Made by a program: the position numbers and the translations under genes. Source: Alistipes sp. (GTDB lineage: Bacteria > Bacteroidota > Bacteroidia > Bacteroidales > Rikenellaceae). Taken from it: 56,678 nt of DNA. Below, in pieces: positions 51,738-56,678 of the stretch; positions within the stretch are counted from its first letter, which is position 1; each line of letters opens with the position of its first letter. The stretch covers positions 1 through 56,678 of the forward strand of contig JAFQOR010000003.1 of NCBI GenBank assembly GCA_017403125.1. Direction: 5' to 3'. The notes beneath the pieces are model-generated. The model was not told where the DNA came from. It made no database searches and worked only from the letters and a program-made list of their open reading frames with translations.

Positions 51738-53687
51738 ATGAACGACAGGTATCAACTTCCAAAGGATGGTGGGCTTATCGAGGAGTTGGCTCCGAAGGAT
51801 ATTGTGCAGCGCTACGAGAAGGTGCCTACGCGGGTCTTCGACAGTGAGTATCAGGGTGTACAGTATGTTGCCGATATAGTGTGCCGCCTTATAAACAACC
51901 ATCGCCAGAATGCCTCGGCACGCGATATATACGAGGAGGTGCCACCCTTTGCTCTCGGTCTTACGACGGGCCGTACGCCGCTGGGACTCTATCGCGAGTT
52001 GGTGCGGCGCTATCGTGCCGGCGAGGTTAGCTTTGCCAAGGTCGAGGTCTTCTCGTTGGATGAGTTCTATCCGATACGCAGCGACGAACATCAGAGTCGT
52101 AACTATCGCATACGTGACGAGTTTCTCAAACACGTAGATATACTCCCCGAGAATATCCACGTCCCCGACGGCACTGTGCCGCAGAGCGAGATTTCGGACT
52201 ACTGTGCCGCCTTCGACAAGTCTATTTCGAAGATAGACCTTATGATTACGGGCATGGGTGAGCAGGGGCAGATTGGCTTCAACGAGTCGGGCTCCTACTT
52301 CAAGTCGCCTACGCGTCTTGTCGAGTTGTCGCACAACTCGCGCAAGGTGCAGTCGGCGCAGTTCTTTGGTCTTGCAAATACGCCCAAGATGGCTATCACC
52401 ATGGGCTTGGGCACGATTATGCGTGCAGACCGCATAATACTCATGGCGTGGGGCGAGGATAAGGCAGATGCAGTGCATAGCGTTGTCGAGGGGGCTGTCA
52501 ATGATTTGGTCCCGGCAAGCCATTTGCAGGCACACCATAATGTCGAGGTCGTTATCGACGAGAATGCGGCACAGGACCTTACACGCTTGCAGACACCTTG
52601 GTTGGTAGGTCCGTGTAATTGGACCCCGAAGTTTGTTCGCAAGGCGGTAGTGTGGCTGTGTGGTGTTGTAAATAAGCCCATTCTTAAACTCACCTACAAG
52701 GATTACATCGAAAACTCGTTGGGTGAGTTGTTGGAGAAGTGTGGCACCTACGATAAGATTAACATTGGGGTTTTCAACGACTTGCAGCACACCATTACGG
52801 GTTGGCCCGGTGGTAAGCCCAATGCCGATGATTCAACACGTCCGGCACCCTCGTTGCCCTATCCCAAGCGTGTGCTTATCTTCTCGCCGCACCCCGACGA
52901 CGACGTTATCTCGATGGGTGGCACGTTCATTCGCCTTGTCGAGCAGCAGCACGATGTGCATGTCGTATATCAGACGTCGGGCAATGTTGCAGTTCACGAC
53001 GACGTTGTGTTGCAGAATATCGATACGGCACGAGAGCTCGGTTTGGGTGATACGTTCGACGAGGTGAACGAGATTATCAAGAGCAAGCGTCGTGGTGAGG
53101 TTGAGCCTCGCCGCCTACTCGATATCAAGGCGTCGATACGTCGTGCCGAGGCGAAGGCTGCCGTACGCTCGTTCGGACTTAATCCCGAGACCAATGCCCA
53201 CTTCCTGAACATGCCATTTTACGAGACGGGAGGTATCAAGAAGGGCTCGCTCAGTGAGCGTGACATTGAGCTCATAGTCGATATACTACGCGAGATACGA
53301 CCTCATCAGATTTATGCTGCTGGCGACCTTGCCGATCCCCATGGCACGCACCGCACATGTATCGAAGCTGTGTTGCAGGCCTTGGAGCGTACCAAGGATG
53401 ATGATTGGCGCGAGGAGTGCCACCTGTGGCTCTATCGTGGTGCATGGATGGAGTGGAATCTGGGCTTGGTGGATATGGCAGTGCCTCTCTCGCCCGACGA
53501 GATGCTCAAAAAGCGCCATGCAATATACCGTCACCTCTCGCAGAAGGATATTGTCCCCTTCCCCGGAAGCGATACTCGCGAGTTCTGGCAGCGTGCCGAG
53601 GCGCGTACGCAGAATACTGCACAGCTCTACGACAAGTTGGGTATGGCGGAGTATCAGGCGTTGGAGGTCTTTGTCAAGATGTTTTAA
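51738..53687 (+). CDS. NagB-like domain fused to LmbE/PIG-L deacetylase-like domain
   Basis: The 649-residue protein joins two domains. Residues about 30-330 are a NagB/RpiA sugar-phosphate fold (LGLTTGRTPLGLYRELVRRY, FSLDEFYPI). Residues about 375-640 are an LmbE-like zinc deacetylase (VLIFSPHPDDDVISMGGTFI, YAAGDLADPHGTHRTC). In the NagB motif GMGEQGQIGFNE, Gln176 and Gln178 replace the catalytic Asp and His of [12 protein letters not shown], while Glu183 remains. Normal deaminase activity is therefore doubtful. It may be a GlcNAc-6-P deacetylase-type or a regulatory enzyme. A canonical nagB follows 23 bases later. Confidence 0.88.
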   Translation: MNDRYQLPKDGGLIEELAPKDIVQRYEKVPTRVFDSEYQGVQYVADIVCRLINNHRQNASARDIYEEVPPFALGLTTGRTPLGLYRELVRRYRAGEVSFAKVEVFSLDEFYPIRSDEHQSRNYRIRDEFLKHVDILPENIHVPDGTVPQSEISDYCAAFDKSISKIDLMITGMGEQGQIGFNESGSYFKSPTRLVELSHNSRKVQSAQFFGLANTPKMAITMGLGTIMRADRIILMAWGEDKADAVHSVVEGAVNDLVPASHLQAHHNVEVVIDENAAQDLTRLQTPWLVGPCNWTPKFVRKAVVWLCGVVNKPILKLTYKDYIENSLGELLEKCGTYDKINIGVFNDLQHTITGWPGGKPNADDSTRPAPSLPYPKRVLIFSPHPDDDVISMGGTFIRLVEQQHDVHVVYQTSGNVAVHDDVVLQNIDTARELGLGDTFDEVNEIIKSKRRGEVEPRRLLDIKASIRRAEAKAAVRSFGLNPETNAHFLNMPFYETGGIKKGSLSERDIELIVDILREIRPHQIYAAGDLADPHGTHRTCIEAVLQALERTKDDDWREECHLWLYRGAWMEWNLGLVDMAVPLSPDEMLKKRHAIYRHLSQKDIVPFPGSDTREFWQRAEARTQNTAQLYDKLGMAEYQALEVFVKMF

Positions 53688-53710
53688 CTTAAACCAAAAT
53701 ATTTGCATTT

Positions 53711-54493
53711 ATGAGAGTAATTATCAGAGAGCGAGATATTGACGTTGCAGCATGGACTGCCGACTATATTGTTGATGCTATACGTCGTAAGGCGCAACAT
53801 ACCGACCGTCCGTTTGTGTTGGGTCTGCCTACGGGCTCTACGCCGTTGGCAACATACAAGCGCCTTGTGGAGTTGCATCGTGCCGGTGAGGTGTCGTTTC
53901 GTAATGTCGTGACGTTCAATATGGACGAGTATGTAGGTCTGGCAGAGGAGCACCCCGAAAGCTACCACTCGTTCATGTGGCAGAACTTCTTCCAGCATAT
54001 CGATATCGACCCGAAGAATGTCCATATCCTTAATGGCAATGCCGAGGATTTGGATGCCGAGTGCGAGGCGTACGAGGCAGCTATCGAGGCCGCTGGCGGT
54101 ATCGACCTTTTCCTTGGTGGTGTTGGTGAGGATGGACATATAGCCTTCAACGAGCCCTTCTCGTCGCTTACGTCGCGTACGCGCATCAAGACGCTTACGG
54201 CAGATACCATTGCCGTAAATTCGCGCTTCTTTGGCGGTGACATTTCGCTGGTTCCTACGCAGGCATTGACGGTGGGTGTTGCCACTATTCTCTCGGCGAA
54301 GACGGTTATTATCCTTGCCACAGGGCGCAAGAAGGCGCGTGCCGTGCGACATGCTATCGAGGGTGGCTACAACCATCAGTGGACCGTCTCGGCATTGCAG
54401 ACGCATCCACGCGGCATCATCGTTTGCGACGACGCTGCTGTTGAGGAGTTGCGTGTGGCAACCTATCGCTATTTCAAGGATATAGAGGGTTAG
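53711..54493 (+). CDS. nagB: Glucosamine-6-phosphate deaminase
   Basis: Converts glucosamine-6-phosphate to fructose-6-phosphate and ammonia. The 260-residue protein has [46 protein letters not shown] with the complete Asp-Gly-His and Glu set, and [11 protein letters not shown]. Length is normal. It lacks the C-terminal allosteric lid extension of E. coli NagB. It follows the NagB-like/LmbE fusion gene and ends in a good terminator. Confidence 0.95.
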   Translation: MRVIIRERDIDVAAWTADYIVDAIRRKAQHTDRPFVLGLPTGSTPLATYKRLVELHRAGEVSFRNVVTFNMDEYVGLAEEHPESYHSFMWQNFFQHIDIDPKNVHILNGNAEDLDAECEAYEAAIEAAGGIDLFLGGVGEDGHIAFNEPFSSLTSRTRIKTLTADTIAVNSRFFGGDISLVPTQALTVGVATILSAKTVIILATGRKKARAVRHAIEGGYNHQWTVSALQTHPRGIIVCDDAAVEELRVATYRYFKDIEG

Positions 54494-54520
54494 CCCACGA
54501 CAAGAGCTACGTTGCATAGA

Positions 54521-54580
54521 GAGGTGTTGCGCCCAATGCTCCTATTGCGGAGTTTGAGGGTTGCAACACCTTTTGTTTTG
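54521..54580 (+). terminator. Intrinsic terminator of the nagB operon
   Basis: GGTGTTGC (54523-54530) pairs with GCAACACC (54563-54570), followed by TTTTGTTTTG. A smaller inner hairpin is possible. Confidence 0.8.
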
Positions 54581-54632
54581 TTGTGTAAAATTAGCCCTTT
54601 GTTGTAAAATGCAAAAAAAAATTATCTATGTT

Positions 54633-54663
54633 TTTGATAATTGAAAATGACGATTTATATTTG
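54633..54663 (+). promoter_or_regulatory. Promoter of the small peptide-lipoprotein unit
   Basis: TTTG (54633-54636), 19 bases, then TATATTTG (54656-54663): a near-consensus Bacteroidetes promoter. The leader before the small gene is about 70 bases. Confidence 0.75.
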
Positions 54664-54738
54664 CCGTGTTAATGTTATTCATTGACATAACTGCATAAAA
54701 ATGCAACAGTTAGGTAATAATAATTATAGGTCAGATAG

Positions 54739-54870
54739 ATGAATAAAATGGTTTATATGGCGCCTGACGTCTATGTTTTCGACGTTGAGGTTGAGGGAGG
54801 ATACCTCCTGTCGGGAGTTGTCGATGGCGGCGATTATGGCGATGGTGGCGAAGGTGTCCCCATGGAGTAG
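54739..54870 (+). CDS. 43-residue Gly-rich small protein upstream of a fimbrillin-like lipoprotein
   Basis: The frame from ATG 54739 encodes 43 residues: MNKMVYMAPDVYVFDVEVEG, then a turn with LLSG, and a tail rich in Gly and Asp. The pattern (Met-rich start, APxVxVFDVEVExG, an SG step, then a Gly-rich end) recalls short proteins I have seen encoded ahead of surface lipoproteins in Bacteroidales. No signal peptide is present. It has a strong promoter of its own and lies 54 bases before the lipoprotein gene. It could be a leader peptide, a chaperone-like cofactor or a precursor peptide. Function is unknown. Confidence 0.65.
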   Translation: MNKMVYMAPDVYVFDVEVEGGYLLSGVVDGGDYGDGGEGVPME

Positions 54871-54924
54871 TGTCGCAAGGCTCTTGCGATAGCGTTTTGA
54901 AGTTATATTTTTCAAGGATTAGGT

Positions 54925-56511
54925 ATGAAAAGATTTTCAATAATATTGGCAGCAGTGGCTGCATTGGTGGGATGTTCGCGCAACGAGGAGTTGGTTGTTG
55001 ATGCTCCAAGGTCGCAGATGTCACTCGTGGGTTCAATTACGGATGATGCTACGCGAGTTACGGTCGATGGCGAGAAGTTTAATGAGGTTAGCTGGGTTGC
55101 TGGCGACATGATACGCTTGGCCTCGGAGGCAGGTATCGAAGAGACCACGTTGCGTGCTGCGGCATCGGGCAAGAAGGGTATTCTCTTCGAGGGTGAGGGT
55201 GCTCCTGTTGCCGACACAGACACCTATTATGCCATATATCCTGCTACGGTGTTCGATGGCAGTCGTGTTTCGTTCGACTATGCCAATCAGTCGGGTGAGG
55301 ATGTAGCAGCTCTTGCTGGTAAGGTCGAGGATGTAGCAGCCGACGATATAGCCATGTCGTTCAAGCCCGTAAATGCGTTGTTGCACGTTACGATTTCGGG
55401 TGTTACGATGCTCTCTTCGGCAGAGCTTATGAGCTACTCGGGCGAGGCTTTGGCTTCGGGTTTCAGCTACGACTTCGCTACCGACACTACGACGTTGAGC
55501 GACACCACCACTGCTTCGTATGTTATCGATAGCCCCAACCCTGCGGGCTTCTTCTTTCAGCTCCCTGCCGATTTGGATTTGAGCGAGGGCTATATCATTC
55601 GTTTTACGGATGCAACCATGCAGCGCAACAGCTATATGGTTGCCTACCACGGCAAGGTCTTCGAGCGTGGTACAACTACGCGAGTATCTGCAACGTGGGC
55701 TATACCTTCGGTCACTCTTGGTGCCAAGACCTCGTATAGCTACCATGTCAATGGCGACTCGGCGAGTGCCGATAAGTGTGGCAACACCACCATCTACTTC
55801 ACTACGGGTGTCAATGGCGAGGATTGCTCGTCGTCGTATGCCAATATTCAGGATGCCCTGATTTCGGACCTTGGCTACAAGGTGGGTAATACTACCTATA
55901 CCTACTCGGCAGGTCAGGTGTCGTGGAACAAGGAGAACAATACCTTCTGCATAAAGACAGCTCCTGCCTACGATACGTCGTGGGGTAAGTGCGATGTTAC
56001 GGCGTTTGTCGAAGTCAATGGCGAGAGGCTGTATGCCAAGGAGGAGTTGTGGCTTACGGGTCTTCCTTATCACGCCGATTGGCGTAGCAGCGACTACCCG
56101 GATTGGATATATACGAAGATTGCTGATAAGGGAAGCTATCTTCGTGTCGATAATGCAAGTTGGTTTAGCAGTGTGCTTGGTTGTATTATCTCTCCGGAGT
56201 TTAAGATGCCCTCATCGTTGAGCGTCTATTCCGCTATCGCTGCCAGCACGGGAGCTACCTCTGCCGGAGACTACGACCGTAGCTACTGCTATGCGGGTGC
56301 TCGTAGTGCAACACCGTCGGAGAGTGGAACATATGTTACCATTGCGTTTATGGCTGCTGACTCAAATAATCCGGATACAGGTTTAGTATGTATTGATAGC
56401 CCCATAACGCTCACTACCTCTGCTCCCTGCGTAGTGCACACAGCAAAGGACTTTTCACCTACCACAAGTACCAACATCTATCAGGTGAAGATTACCTACT
56501 CGAAGCAGTAG
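54925..56511 (+). CDS. Fimbrillin-like surface lipoprotein
   Basis: The 528-residue lipoprotein has the lipobox LVGC with Cys17, then SRNEE. The N-terminal ~250 residues match the fimbrillin (Mfa-like) pattern: DDATRVTVDGEKFNEVSWVA, GDMIRLASEAG, YYAIYPATVFDG, and MSFKPVNALLHVTISG with the typical strand order. The C-terminal half (about 260-528) is Cys/Ser/Thr-rich, with YSYHVNGDSAS and a Trp-rich segment (TGLPYHADWRSSDYPDWIY). It may be a carbohydrate- or protein-binding module. It is probably a pilus-related or surface adhesin. Expression is likely coupled to the small Gly-rich gene upstream. Confidence 0.82.
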   Translation: MKRFSIILAAVAALVGCSRNEELVVDAPRSQMSLVGSITDDATRVTVDGEKFNEVSWVAGDMIRLASEAGIEETTLRAAASGKKGILFEGEGAPVADTDTYYAIYPATVFDGSRVSFDYANQSGEDVAALAGKVEDVAADDIAMSFKPVNALLHVTISGVTMLSSAELMSYSGEALASGFSYDFATDTTTLSDTTTASYVIDSPNPAGFFFQLPADLDLSEGYIIRFTDATMQRNSYMVAYHGKVFERGTTTRVSATWAIPSVTLGAKTSYSYHVNGDSASADKCGNTTIYFTTGVNGEDCSSSYANIQDALISDLGYKVGNTTYTYSAGQVSWNKENNTFCIKTAPAYDTSWGKCDVTAFVEVNGERLYAKEELWLTGLPYHADWRSSDYPDWIYTKIADKGSYLRVDNASWFSSVLGCIISPEFKMPSSLSVYSAIAASTGATSAGDYDRSYCYAGARSATPSESGTYVTIAFMAADSNNPDTGLVCIDSPITLTTSAPCVVHTAKDFSPTTSTNIYQVKITYSKQ

Positions 56512-56537
56512 TCGAGGTCTAAGGCGCAAAAAAGATT

Positions 56538-56579
56538 GGTGGATGCCCCGAATAAATGGAGCATCCACCTCTCTTTTTA
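56538..56579 (+). terminator. Intrinsic terminator after the lipoprotein gene
   Basis: GGTGGATGC (56538-56546) pairs with GCATCCACC (56561-56569), followed by TCTCTTTTTA. It also separates this gene from the convergent partial gene. Confidence 0.85.
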
Positions 56580-56600
56580 TACATACACCCATTATTCGCT

Positions 56601-56678
56601 CTACTCATCATCCTCGACGGGGTTGAGAGCTTGCTGGTGTATATAAGCACCTATCAAACCCTTTGATTTGCATAGATC
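56601..56678 (-). CDS. C-terminal end of an unknown gene cut by the window edge
   Basis: On the minus strand a frame enters from the right edge and ends at TAG (56603-56601). The visible 25 residues end SKGLIGAYIHQQALNPVEDDE. This is too short for a family call. The acidic end and the convergent terminator make a real gene likely. Confidence 0.5.
   Translation of the reverse strand, partial: DLCKSKGLIGAYIHQQALNPVEDDE

Overview
The window looks like a chromosomal segment of a Bacteroidales bacterium, most likely Rikenellaceae/Alistipes-like, although the genus is an inference. Support comes from the recurring Bacteroidetes promoter pattern (TTTG or TTG, about 19-22 bases, then TAnnTTTG), the near absence of Shine-Dalgarno sites, SPII lipoproteins and C-terminal-Phe/Leu outer-membrane barrels, and families such as DUF4954, DUF4956, DUF2490 and fimbrillin-like lipoproteins. 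No rRNA, tRNA, CRISPR array or insertion sequence was seen.

Layout. 1-1050: a non-coding array of ~230 bp repeats full of GGGTA/TACCC hairpins. 1053-1880: a small lipoprotein gene whose probable leader holds a 160-base nested hairpin. 1879-8904: housekeeping genes (apt, recG, a zinc-ribbon coiled-coil membrane protein, a cyclophilin, obgE) and a DAHP synthase-chorismate mutase gene interrupted by an in-frame TAG at the conserved PEP-binding lysine. 9146-20963: a glycosyltransferase overlapping an ECF sigma factor, rsmG, a DUF4954 gene, trxB, rnz, a SpoU methyltransferase, a FabH-like synthase, pdxA, thrS and infC. 21422-26420: a probable aromatic 2-oxoacid module (iorA, iorB, aminotransferase, CoA hydrolase/transferase). 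26569-33297 (minus): polA, queD, kbl, a barrel protein and galE.

33499-41643 (minus): a compact phage-derived operon of eight genes (two tail/virion proteins, ClpP-type protease, capsid, portal, connector, holin, lysozyme). It has its own promoter and terminator, but no recognisable integrase, terminase, tail tube or tape measure. It sits between galE and prfA and is the best candidate for an undescribed system, such as a domesticated particle or GTA-like cassette.

42092-56678: prfA; a VTC polyphosphate-polymerase/DUF4956/DUF2490 module; a small plug-plus-TonB-C-like protein; xseA and xseB; a zinc-ribbon methyltransferase; an RSH (p)ppGpp enzyme with a degenerate hydrolase motif; a PAS protein; a NagB-like/LmbE fusion with altered catalytic residues next to a canonical nagB; and a fimbrillin-like lipoprotein gene preceded by a 43-residue Gly-rich peptide gene. 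The right edge cuts a minus-strand gene.
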